In this document: positions 13,872 through 20,692 of the stretch, piece by piece
Position numbering within the stretch: the stretch's first letter is position 1
Layout: the number at the start of each line of letters is the position of its first letter
Assembly: GCA_023436305.1 (NCBI GenBank)
Contig: JAEZJQ010000125.1
Location: forward strand, 1 to 24,962
DNA: 24,962 nucleotides
Direction of reading: 5' to 3'
Origin: Bacillota bacterium
Lineage (GTDB): Bacteria > Bacillota > UBA4882 > UBA8346
Translations under genes and position numbers: made by a program
The notes under the pieces: generated by a model
What the model was told of the DNA's origin: nothing
Databases searched by the model: none
Seen by the model: the letters and a program-made list of their open reading frames with translations, nothing else

Positions 13872-13908
13872 GTGAATATTCCTTGATTTAACTTGGTGAA
13901 TCAAACGC

Positions 13909-14982
13909 TTAACGGGTTTCGGATGAAACCTTGGAGTAGACATACTCTTTAGATTCCCGGGGTTTGGCAAAAATCATCCGGCCCGCTGAGGTTTGCAAGA
14001 CACTGGTAACCAATATTTCAATATTCATTCCGATGTAATTCTTACCACCTTCAATTACGATCATGGTCCCATCATCCAAATAACCAATGCCCTGACCGTA
14101 TTCCTTGCCATCACGCAAGACATAAACCATCATCTCCTCGCCGGGCAGGACCACCGGTTTTATGGCATTAGACAATTCATTTATATTCAACACTTCAACC
14201 CCATAAAGTTCCGCCACTTTATTAAGATTAAAATCATTGGTAATCACCTTGGCGCCTAAATCCATGGCTAGCCGGAGCAGCTTGGTATCCACCTCCATAA
14301 CATCCTCATAATCTCTTTCAAATACTTTTACCGGGATCTGATTCTCTTTTTGAATCTTGTTTAACAAATCCAGTCCCCGCCGCCCCCGGTTCCGGCGCAG
14401 CGGATCGGGGGAATCAGCGATTTTTTGCAGCTCGATCAGAATGAAGCTTGGAATCACCAATCCACCTTCTAAAAAATGGGTCTTGCATAAATCGGCGATC
14501 CGGCCATCAATAATGGCGCTGGTATCCAATATTTTTAACGGATTGGCGCCGGAATTAGGCTTGGTAACCGCCGGATTTGTATGATTGTAAAACAAATTGC
14601 ATATGTCCTTGGCTTTCATTGAGCCAATGATGATGCCCAGAGTAACATTCACAATAACAATCAATAAGTTCAGCGCCAAACTTTGAAACGGAGACATTAA
14701 GCCCGGAATTGGTTCAATGATACGCGCCAGCAAGTAAGCAGTAAGCAATCCCCCGAACCCACTTGCCAATTTCACCACAAACTCCGGCGAAGATTGCTTT
14801 TCGATGATGGTGAATAATTCTTGCATGAAGCATCTCAACAAGAATACCCCGCCCAAAGCGCCAACACATGCTACTCCGAATCGAACCCACCAATATAGCC
14901 CGGATGAAACGGTTTGAAAAAAGAAAATACCAATAAAAATACCGGCAAATACCTTGAAAATCAGTTCCCAATATTTGAACAC
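13909..14982 (-). CDS. yacL: YacL-type PIN/TRAM-domain membrane protein
   Basis: The 357-residue protein has four N-terminal membrane segments (about 5-110), a PIN ribonuclease-fold domain (about 148-265) and a C-terminal TRAM domain (about 285-345), the layout of Bacillus YacL. PIN acidic residues are visible: Asp153 in LDTSAIIDGR, Glu184 in ILIELQ, Asp250 in VITNDF. The function is not settled; RNA binding or cleavage at the membrane is expected from the domains. The position between carD and ispD is the usual one in Bacillota. I start at GTG 14980-14982, with GGGAGGTGG 7 bases upstream. The frame is open to 15111 but crosses the carD terminator. An out-of-frame ATG at 15004 also has a good site. 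Confidence 0.9.
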   Translation of the reverse strand: MFKYWELIFKVFAGIFIGIFFFQTVSSGLYWWVRFGVACVGALGGVFLLRCFMQELFTIIEKQSSPEFVVKLASGFGGLLTAYLLARIIEPIPGLMSPFQSLALNLLIVIVNVTLGIIIGSMKAKDICNLFYNHTNPAVTKPNSGANPLKILDTSAIIDGRIADLCKTHFLEGGLVIPSFILIELQKIADSPDPLRRNRGRRGLDLLNKIQKENQIPVKVFERDYEDVMEVDTKLLRLAMDLGAKVITNDFNLNKVAELYGVEVLNINELSNAIKPVVLPGEEMMVYVLRDGKEYGQGIGYLDDGTMIVIEGGKNYIGMNIEILVTSVLQTSAGRMIFAKPRESKEYVYSKVSSETR

Positions 14983-15105
14983 AAACGCCACCTCCCAAAC
15001 ACATTGTGAAAAACCTCCATAAACGTTATTATTCTCTGCTGGATATAGGATTATCCATAAAGGGAGATGGCGAATGTCCACCTGATTTAATTTTATGCAA
15101 ATAAA

Positions 15106-15125
15106 AAACACGGATAACCGTGTTT
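15106..15125 (-). terminator. intrinsic terminator of carD
   Basis: A perfect 8-bp stem, AAACACGG/CCGTGTTT, with a 4-base loop. Six Ts follow on the minus strand. It separates carD from yacL, so yacL needs its own promoter or read-through. Confidence 0.85.
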
Positions 15126-15167
15126 AGACATAAAAATTTAATAATTCCTTAGGAATTTAAACAATCC

Positions 15168-15650
15168 TTATGAAAAGTTCAAGTACCCTTCAATAATTTC
15201 GACCATCTTGTTTTCGGTATCATCTTTCGCTAATACTAATTCGCTTAATAGGATCCGCCGGGCATTCTCAAGCATCTTTTTTTCTCCGGTGGAAAGACCC
15301 TTCTGGCGATCACGGGTTGCTAAATTACGGACGACTTCGGCAACTTCAAAAATACTGCCGCTCTTTATTTTTTCCAGATTAGCCCGATATCGGTGATTCC
15401 AGTTCATCGGCATGTTGGTGGATTCGGATTTTAAAACCTCAAAAACTCTTAATATTTCACATTCATCGATTACTTGCCGCAAACCCACTTCATTCACTTT
15501 ATTTAGAGGTACCATGGCCTTCATTTCACCCATTGGCAACTTAATTATATAATACCGAAGTCGTTCACCGGAAATCTCTTTCTCCTCAATACTCTCAATA
15601 ACTCCGGCGCCATGCATCGGGTAGACCACTTTATCACCGATGTTAAACAT
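15168..15650 (-). CDS. carD: CarD/CdnL/TRCF-family transcription regulator
   Basis: CarD proteins bind RNA polymerase beta through a Tudor-like N-terminal domain and stabilise open promoter complexes. The product begins MFNIGDKVVYPMHGAGVIESIE, the classic start of the family, and continues with the LPMGEMKAMVPLNKV strand region and a helical C-terminal domain (about 75-160) containing FEVAEVVRNL and STGEKKMLENARRIL. The 160-residue length is normal. I start at the ATG of 15648-15650, with GGAGG 9 bases upstream, not at the upstream in-frame codon at 15668. A textbook promoter lies at 15685-15713. Confidence 0.95.
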   Translation of the reverse strand: MFNIGDKVVYPMHGAGVIESIEEKEISGERLRYYIIKLPMGEMKAMVPLNKVNEVGLRQVIDECEILRVFEVLKSESTNMPMNWNHRYRANLEKIKSGSIFEVAEVVRNLATRDRQKGLSTGEKKMLENARRILLSELVLAKDDTENKMVEIIEGYLNFS

Positions 15651-15684
15651 TGCGTTAATCCTCCACAAAAAAAATTACATTTTT

Positions 15685-15713
15685 ATTGTACCGCAATGCA
15701 CTGCTAATGTCAA
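15685..15713 (-). promoter_or_regulatory. promoter of carD
   Basis: TTGACA (15713-15708), 17 bases, TACAAT (15690-15685) on the minus strand, about 35 bases before the start codon. Confidence 0.85.
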
Positions 15714-15738
15714 GAATATATATTTTAACAGGTTTTAT

Positions 15739-15767
15739 TTGACATGTCAACAATTTTGTATATATAT
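15739..15767 (+). promoter_or_regulatory. possible plus-strand promoter over a 12-bp palindrome
   Basis: TTGACATGTCAA (15739-15750) is a perfect palindrome whose left half is a perfect -35. AT-rich TATATA-type sequence follows at 16-17 bases (15761-15767). It points toward the small gene at 15965. The palindrome could also act as an operator. Confidence 0.35.
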
Positions 15768-15810
15768 ATAAATGAATTCTGTTTCCGGAAGATTGTAAGA
15801 TAATTACTGA

Positions 15811-15838
15811 CAAAAAAAGGAGCCCTATCGCCCCTTTT
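15811..15838 (-). terminator. terminator-like hairpin
   Basis: AAAGGAGC (15816-15823) pairs with GCCCCTTT (15830-15837), with one mismatch. Seven Ts follow on the minus strand. It would stop any transcript coming through from mreB before the carD promoter. Confidence 0.5.
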
Positions 15839-15964
15839 GCTTCTAATCTTACCGTCAATTCATTAATCCTGATTCCCCGGTTCTCATATTTTTAAAGTTC
15901 GGAACTAATCAACCGATATATAATTCGAAAGACTTGACAGTTGAAGGTTAAATATTGGAGGTCG

Positions 15965-16045
15965 ATGAAAGTGAAACGATTTTTGGGGCACCCACTCTTG
16001 ATTTTGTTGTTGTTTGTGCTGATGATGGAGCCGAAATGCCATTGA
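15965..16045 (+). CDS. small membrane peptide, 26 residues
   Basis: An ATG with GGAGG 4 bases upstream opens a 26-residue frame. It has a basic start (MKVKRF), a single hydrophobic stretch of about 14 residues (LLILLLFVLMM) and a polar end with a Cys and His (EPKCH). This make-up is that of small single-pass membrane peptides such as type I toxins or small regulatory subunits. No named family is recognised. A 7-bp hairpin TTGATGG/CCATCAA follows at once (16042-16058), then a terminator at 16073-16109. The surrounding 400-base gap has no other gene. The spacing between ribosome site and ATG is a little short. Reality of the gene is inferred from site, composition and terminator together. Confidence 0.45.
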   Translation: MKVKRFLGHPLLILLLFVLMMEPKCH

Positions 16046-16072
16046 TGGATTGACCATCAAAGCAACTCTATC

Positions 16073-16109
16073 AAAAAAAGCAACAGCGGACTAAGAAGTC
16101 GCTTTTTTA
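16073..16109. terminator. bidirectional terminator between the small peptide gene and mreB
   Basis: AAAAAAGC on the left pairs with GCTTTTTT on the right. An inner stem, GCG(G)ACT/AGTCGC (16086-16102), is followed by six Ts on the plus strand. A run of seven Ts lies on the minus strand at 16079-16073. The stop codon of mreB lies inside it. Confidence 0.7.
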
Positions 16110-17134
16110 GTGGCAATCAATACCCGCGACAATAAGTGAATATGTTCCAAGGTCTTCCCGGTACCGATGGCCACGCTGGATAGCGGGTCATCGGCCACCT
16201 TGACGGACATCCCTAGTTCTTTGCCGATTAATTTATTAAAACCCCTGAGTAGAGAGCCGCCACCGGTCATGATGATATCTTTAAACATAATATCAGCCAC
16301 CAGTTCTGGAGGCGTTTTTTCAATGGTTTGCCTTACCGCGTTAATAATTATGGTTAATGGTTCTTTCAATGATTCCCGGATCTCTTCGGAACTGATTTGA
16401 ATAACTTTCGGCAGCCCAGTCACATGGTCCCGCCCTCGGACTTCGTATTTAATCTCTTTTTCCAGCGGATACGCCGAACCTAAATAGATTTTTATATCTT
16501 CCGCCGTCCTTTCCCCAATCATCAGATTAAAGTGGCGACGGATATAACGGGTGATGGATTCATCCATGGCGTCTCCTCCAACCGTCACCCCTTGTCCGGT
16601 TACAATCCCTCCCAGGGAAATTATGGCGATATCGGTAGTCCCGCCGCCCACGTCAATAATCATATTGCCACTGGCTTCGTGGACCGGCAACCCAACTCCT
16701 ATGGCTGCCGCCACGGGTTGTTCAATCAAAAAAACTTCCCGGGCTCCGGCATTTAAAGTCGCTTCGATGACCGCCCGTCTTACGACTTCGGTAGTCCCTG
16801 AGGGGATACTTACCACGGTCCGTGGCTTTATAAAAACTTTTCCATGACAGGCTTTACGGATTAAATGCCGGATCATCTCCTTGGTAATATCGAAATCGGC
16901 AATGACACCCTGCCGTAACGGACGGATTGCCAGGATATCACCGGGGGTACGCCCGATCATTTGCCGGGCTTCCTTCCCCACAGCCAATACTTCCCGGTTG
17001 CTTTTACGGATCGCCACCACCGAAGGTTCATTCAGAATAATCCCCTTATTTCTTTCATAAACCAGACTATTGGCGGTTCCCAAATCAATTCCCAGGTCCT
17101 TGACAAAATGTCTGGTAATAAACCGAACCGGCAT
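16091..17134 (-). CDS. mreB: MreB/Mbl-family actin-like cell-shape protein
   Basis: This bacterial actin forms membrane-bound filaments that guide lateral wall synthesis. Nucleotide-binding motifs are DLGIDLGTANSLVY (phosphate 1, about 13-26), the IDVGGGTTDIA phosphate 2 loop and the adenosine motif IIMTGGGSLLRG. IEQPVAAAIGVGLPV is also diagnostic. The gene is not next to mreC-mreD, so it is more likely an Mbl- or MreBH-type paralogue; the two cannot be separated by eye. I start at the ATG of 17132-17134, with AAGGAG 9 bases upstream, giving 347 residues. It is last in the phoP-phoR operon, with the stop 30 bases after the preceding gene, and ends at a bidirectional terminator. Confidence 0.95.
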   Translation of the reverse strand: MPVRFITRHFVKDLGIDLGTANSLVYERNKGIILNEPSVVAIRKSNREVLAVGKEARQMIGRTPGDILAIRPLRQGVIADFDITKEMIRHLIRKACHGKVFIKPRTVVSIPSGTTEVVRRAVIEATLNAGAREVFLIEQPVAAAIGVGLPVHEASGNMIIDVGGGTTDIAIISLGGIVTGQGVTVGGDAMDESITRYIRRHFNLMIGERTAEDIKIYLGSAYPLEKEIKYEVRGRDHVTGLPKVIQISSEEIRESLKEPLTIIINAVRQTIEKTPPELVADIMFKDIIMTGGGSLLRGFNKLIGKELGMSVKVADDPLSSVAIGTGKTLEHIHLLSRVLIATKKATS

Positions 17135-17163
17135 ATCATCCAACTCCTTGTAAATTTCACGCT

Positions 17164-17565
17164 TCAAACTTCCGTAAGGTATTCTTCATTCACTTTAAAC
17201 AAAAATCGTTCCACCTGGGAGCTTGTTAAAAATAGTTCAGGGGGATCGATGACTTTGATTTTGCGAAACTCTTCCCGTAGAGTAAGTTGCATTAAATCTT
17301 CGATGGAATCGGCCTCGACCAATAGTTCCACCGGAGCAAAGGCGGTTTCCGGCTGATTATTCCCTTCCGGCAGCAAATAAATTTCATGATCACTGTTCAG
17401 ATCAGCGATATTTAAACCCTGAAATGGCATATTTTTAAGTAAAGAGACTTGTTTGGCCCTTTTTTCCTCGGCGATTTTGGTTAAGTCCAAATGCTGCCAG
17501 AAAAATTTTCTTTTTTCGGCGGCGTTGGCCTGATAATCAAATCGAATCCTGGCTTTTAACGACAT
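17164..17565 (-). CDS. uncharacterised 133-residue protein
   Basis: No family is recognised. The product is soluble, mixed alpha/beta by composition, with no membrane segment, signal peptide or Cys. The N-terminus is basic and helical (AEKRKFFWQHLDLTKIAEEKRAKQ), and the rest is acidic with hydrophobic strands such as HEIYLLPEG and ELLVEADSIEDLMQLTL. It lies 13 bases after the pseudouridine synthase and its end is 30 bases before the mreB start, so it belongs to the operon. The ribosome binding site is weak (TAGGT, about 12 bases from the ATG). Its place suggests a role linked to envelope or shape, but nothing in the sequence proves it. Confidence 0.75.
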   Translation of the reverse strand: MSLKARIRFDYQANAAEKRKFFWQHLDLTKIAEEKRAKQVSLLKNMPFQGLNIADLNSDHEIYLLPEGNNQPETAFAPVELLVEADSIEDLMQLTLREEFRKIKVIDPPELFLTSSQVERFLFKVNEEYLTEV

Positions 17566-17578
17566 TTTGACTTGATAC

Positions 17579-18319
17579 CTACTTTAAAAAAAGTTTCTCT
17601 TTTAATCGGAGCAACTCTTGCAGTTCCAGGGCATTCGCCTTCCGGTATTCACCTGGCTTCAATCCCTCAAGATTCAAAGGTCCCATGGCCAGGCGATGCA
17701 AGGTAATCACCGGATATCCGATGGCCAACATCATCCGTTTAACCTGCCGGTTTCGCCCTTCCCGAATCCCAATCTTGATGATAGCATTCCCGTTTTCGAC
17801 ACTTTCTAACCGGACCTTTGCCGGAGCGGTGAACCCATCATCCAAGCGGATTCCTTCCGCTAAACTCTTTAATTCGGCAGCAGCCGGTACACCCCTCACT
17901 TGTGCCAGATAAACTTTTTCAACCCAATGGCGGGGATGGGTTAAGGCCAGAGCCAGATCCCCATCATTGGTAAAAAATAATAATCCGGTAGTGTCCAAAT
18001 CAAGTCTGCCTACCGGATAGATTCGCCGATTATTATAGGGTTCGGGCAATAAACTCATTACCGTGGGACGGTTAAAGGGATCACTGACCGTGGTTAAATA
18101 GCCCGAAGGTTTATATAAGATAACGTATAAAAATTCCGGTTGGACTTTGACAGGCTTTCCGTCAACATCCACCATATCTACTGCCGGATCGATTTTTTGG
18201 CCCATTTCGGTGATTATAATGCCGTTGACGGAAACTCTACCTTGTTCGATTAATGAATCCGCATGACGGCGGGAAGCGATCCCGGCACGGGCAATAAACT
18301 TATTGAGCCTTTCGAGCAG
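17579..18319 (-). CDS. rluB: RsuA/RluB-family pseudouridine synthase
   Basis: The enzyme converts a specific uridine of rRNA (for RluB, in helix 80 of 23S) to pseudouridine. It has an N-terminal S4 RNA-binding domain (ERLNKFIARAGIASRRHADSLI). The catalytic domain contains LYKPSGYLTTVSDP and the catalytic Asp in YPVGRLDLDTTGLL, then HPRHWVEKVYLAQV and IREGRNRQVKRM. The family normally starts at the ERLxKF residues. The only standard start codon in frame is a TTG at 18379, 80 bases inside phoR; I mark the CTG at 18317-18319, which has GGTGGAG just upstream and matches the family start. This start is uncertain. The gene overlaps the 3' end of phoR and is co-transcribed with it. Confidence 0.88.
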   Translation of the reverse strand: MLERLNKFIARAGIASRRHADSLIEQGRVSVNGIIITEMGQKIDPAVDMVDVDGKPVKVQPEFLYVILYKPSGYLTTVSDPFNRPTVMSLLPEPYNNRRIYPVGRLDLDTTGLLFFTNDGDLALALTHPRHWVEKVYLAQVRGVPAAAELKSLAEGIRLDDGFTAPAKVRLESVENGNAIIKIGIREGRNRQVKRMMLAIGYPVITLHRLAMGPLNLEGLKPGEYRKANALELQELLRLKEKLFLK

Positions 18320-19670
18320 TCGACTCCACCTCTTTCGTATCCATGGGAAGCGTGAATGAAAAGCGGCTTCCTTTGCCAAGTTGGCTTTGAACCGCTACTT
18401 TACCTCCATGGCGTTCCATAATGTGCTTAACGATGGATAATCCCAATCCGGTACCTCCCAATTCCCGGGAACGGCCCTTATCAACCCTGTAAAAACGTTC
18501 AAAAAGACGTGGCAAACTTTCTTCGGGAATTCCAATGCCGTTATCCTCTATAAAACACTCAAAGCGGTCATTAATTTGCCGGGTGCCGATTAGGATGGTT
18601 CCTCCCGACAGGGTGTATTTAATAGCGTTATCCAGCAAATTAATGACAACTTCCCGTAATAAATCCTCATCCGCCGGTACCATGGTCGCTTGAATGTCTT
18701 TCTTTAAATCAAGATTTTTCTCCTTAAGCCGGGCTTCAACGGTAATAATAATTTCCGCAAGTAATTGGTCGATATTTACCAATTTCTTTTTTAAATCGGT
18801 CTGGCCGGACTCTATTTTGGAAATATTCAACAAATCACCAATGAGGTTATTAAGCCGTTCGGTTTCTTGATTGATGATGGTTAAAAATTTAACCACATTC
18901 TTTTTTTCTTCCAGGGCGCCATCCAATAGAGTTTCAATAAAACCCTTGATGGAGGTTAAAGGTGTTTTTAACTCGTGGGAGACATTCGCGACAAAATCTT
19001 TGCGTATGGTTTCCAATTGGCGGATTTGGGTGATGTCGCCAATCACCGCGACTACGCCCCGAACTTCCTCGGCTACTTCATCGCGAATCAGTGCCAAATG
19101 TAAATTAAGCACTCGTTCCGGATTATGCCAGGTAATCTCCTTTTCTACAGAATATCCTTTGACATAAGTCTGGTGAAAAATATCTCCCAGCTCCGATTCA
19201 GTGAAAATTTTATAGGGAAACTCCCCCACACCTTCTCCCGGTTTCAGATTAAACAGTTCGGCAGCCGCCGGATTGATTAAACTAATCCGGCCGGTAATAT
19301 CGGTGGCGACAACACCCTCCGACATACTTGCCAAAATCGCTTGAATCTCTTCCATCCGGCCATGTAAAGTGCTTAAATGGCTGGTATGAGACCGTTCGAT
19401 CCATTCCAGACCCTTAGCTAAGCGTCCGTATATATCGGTCCGGCGTGAAAAACGGTTACGGGTGGGTACTCCTAAACGTAAGTTCTCCACAAAGTCATAG
19501 AGTTCTTTGAGAGGAGACCGTATCCAACGGAAAATCAAAAGACCAATGAAAATAAACCAAACAGACGCTACGATAATATAGAAATAATTTTTCAGAGTAA
19601 TCCCAATGGATAAAAAAGGCAAAAAAAGTAGGAGGAGAAAACCTCCTAATTGCCAGCCGATTTTTTTCAT
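18300..19670 (-). CDS. phoR: PhoR/WalK-type sensor histidine kinase
   Basis: The kinase partners the response regulator encoded just upstream. Two membrane segments lie at about 8-25 and 32-48 with almost no extracellular loop. A linker/HAMP-like segment and a PAS domain (about 105-215, with EGVVATDITGRISLINPAAAELF) follow. The HisKA box is FVANVSHELKTPLTSIKG (phospho-acceptor His232). The ATPase domain has the N box (NLLDNAIKYT), G1 (EDNGIGIP), F box (LFERFYRVD) and G2 (GGTGLGLSIVKHIMERHGG). The short outer region suggests it does not sense a ligand directly, as in Bacillota PhoR that respond to wall metabolism or phosphate. I start at the ATG of 19668-19670, with AGAGGTGAG upstream. It follows phoP by 1 base. 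Confidence 0.95.
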   Translation of the reverse strand: MKKIGWQLGGFLLLLFLPFLSIGITLKNYFYIIVASVWFIFIGLLIFRWIRSPLKELYDFVENLRLGVPTRNRFSRRTDIYGRLAKGLEWIERSHTSHLSTLHGRMEEIQAILASMSEGVVATDITGRISLINPAAAELFNLKPGEGVGEFPYKIFTESELGDIFHQTYVKGYSVEKEITWHNPERVLNLHLALIRDEVAEEVRGVVAVIGDITQIRQLETIRKDFVANVSHELKTPLTSIKGFIETLLDGALEEKKNVVKFLTIINQETERLNNLIGDLLNISKIESGQTDLKKKLVNIDQLLAEIIITVEARLKEKNLDLKKDIQATMVPADEDLLREVVINLLDNAIKYTLSGGTILIGTRQINDRFECFIEDNGIGIPEESLPRLFERFYRVDKGRSRELGGTGLGLSIVKHIMERHGGKVAVQSQLGKGSRFSFTLPMDTKEVESTARKAQ

Positions 19671-19671
19671 T

Positions 19672-20367
19672 TTACTCACCTCTGAAACGGTAACCTACTC
19701 CACGGACAGTCTCTAAATATGAGGGTTCGGCGGCATCCCCCTCAATTTTTTGCCGCAATCGCCGGACATGAACATCCACCGTACGTGTATCTCCAAAATA
19801 TTCATAACCCCAGAGGTGTTCAAGTAAAAACTCCCTGGTAAAAGCACGGCCGGGATTAAGCAACAACAGTTTTAAAAAGTCAAACTCTTTTGGGGTTAAT
19901 TCCACTTCGTTACCTCTGACCTTCACCAAATGCTGGCGTAAATCCATCCGAATATCGCCAATCTCCATGATATCCGGTTCTCCGTCCTCGATATTACCGC
20001 TGCGCCTTAACACCGCCCTGACCCGAGCCACTAATTCCCGGGGCGAAAAAGGTTTGGTGACGTAATCATCCGCTCCCATCTCGAGCCCCAACACCCGGTC
20101 GGCTTCTTCACTTTTCGCGGTTAAAATAATGATTGGAATCAATCTCGTGGCCGGTTCAGCCCGCAGTAGTTTGCAAACCGTCATCCCATCCAATTCCGGC
20201 AACATTAAATCCAAAATCACCAGATCCGGCAATTCCTGGCGCACCAGTTCCAAACCTCTTCTGCCATCATTGGCGGCAATGGTCCGGTAGCCTTCCCGGT
20301 CCAGATTATACTTAACCAGTTCCACAATATTGGGTTCATCTTCGACAATCGCAATGGTATATGGCAT
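19672..20367 (-). CDS. phoP: PhoP-type OmpR-family response regulator
   Basis: The 231-residue protein has a receiver domain (1-120) with acidic pocket Glu9/Asp10, phospho-acceptor Asp53 (ILDLMLPELDG) and Lys in DDYVTKPF. The OmpR-type winged-helix DNA-binding domain (about 130-228) shows VELTPKEFDFLKLLL, GRAFTREFLLEHLWGY and DVHVRRLRQKIE. GGAGG lies 9 bases before the ATG. It is the first gene of the phoP-phoR-rluB-133aa-mreB operon. A -10-like TATAAT lies at about 20396-20391 upstream. The name phoP rests on the pairing with a PhoR-like kinase; the exact stimulus is unknown. Confidence 0.93.
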   Translation of the reverse strand: MPYTIAIVEDEPNIVELVKYNLDREGYRTIAANDGRRGLELVRQELPDLVILDLMLPELDGMTVCKLLRAEPATRLIPIIILTAKSEEADRVLGLEMGADDYVTKPFSPRELVARVRAVLRRSGNIEDGEPDIMEIGDIRMDLRQHLVKVRGNEVELTPKEFDFLKLLLLNPGRAFTREFLLEHLWGYEYFGDTRTVDVHVRRLRQKIEGDAAEPSYLETVRGVGYRFRGE

Positions 20368-20479
20368 AAATTAAGCCTCCCGCTTCCCAAACTTATTATA
20401 ACCAAGGAAATGCACATCCAAGTAACTTACTCCCGGTTACCCCTATTTAATACTTACCCCGTAAAATTGGTTTTTTTCA

Positions 20480-20575
20480 TCCCGGATTGGGGTACCAATT
20501 AGGCCGTGTAAACACGAATCAGTTCATTTATTCCCGGATTGGAGACACCAATCATATCGTGGTCAGTTAATTATA
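20480..20575. repeat. tandem copies B and C of the hairpin-rich repeat
   Basis: Two units sit head to tail. Copy C is CCCGGATTGGGGTACCAATTAGGCCGTG (20480-20507). Copy B begins near ACACGA and continues with CCCGGATTGGAGACACCAATCATATCGTGGTCAGTTAA to about 20568. In each, ATTGG and CCAAT are complementary around a short loop (GATTGG/CCAATC in B). The junction CGTGTAAACACG is itself a hairpin. The right half of B matches copy A near 13790-13822. They lie in the otherwise geneless gap 20368-20692. Confidence 0.5.
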
Positions 20576-20692
20576 CCAAAAAATTCATAATATGCCCAGA
20601 GCCCAGAAATAAACTTTAATTTGACGGATTTCCCCGCCACGAAACCACATTAATCATGGACACTGAAAAACATTTTCACCTGAAATGCCGAT

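Noticed and set aside
14714..15004. 96-codon frame with a good ribosome site in the yacL region
   Set aside because: The product has no family features and lies in another frame of yacL, whose PIN/TRAM protein is certain. The start is kept only as a low-interest observation.
19628..19648. AGGAGG/CCTCCT inverted repeat near the phoR start
   Set aside because: It encodes the Leu-rich first membrane segment and its neighbours; the pairing is most simply due to codon composition.
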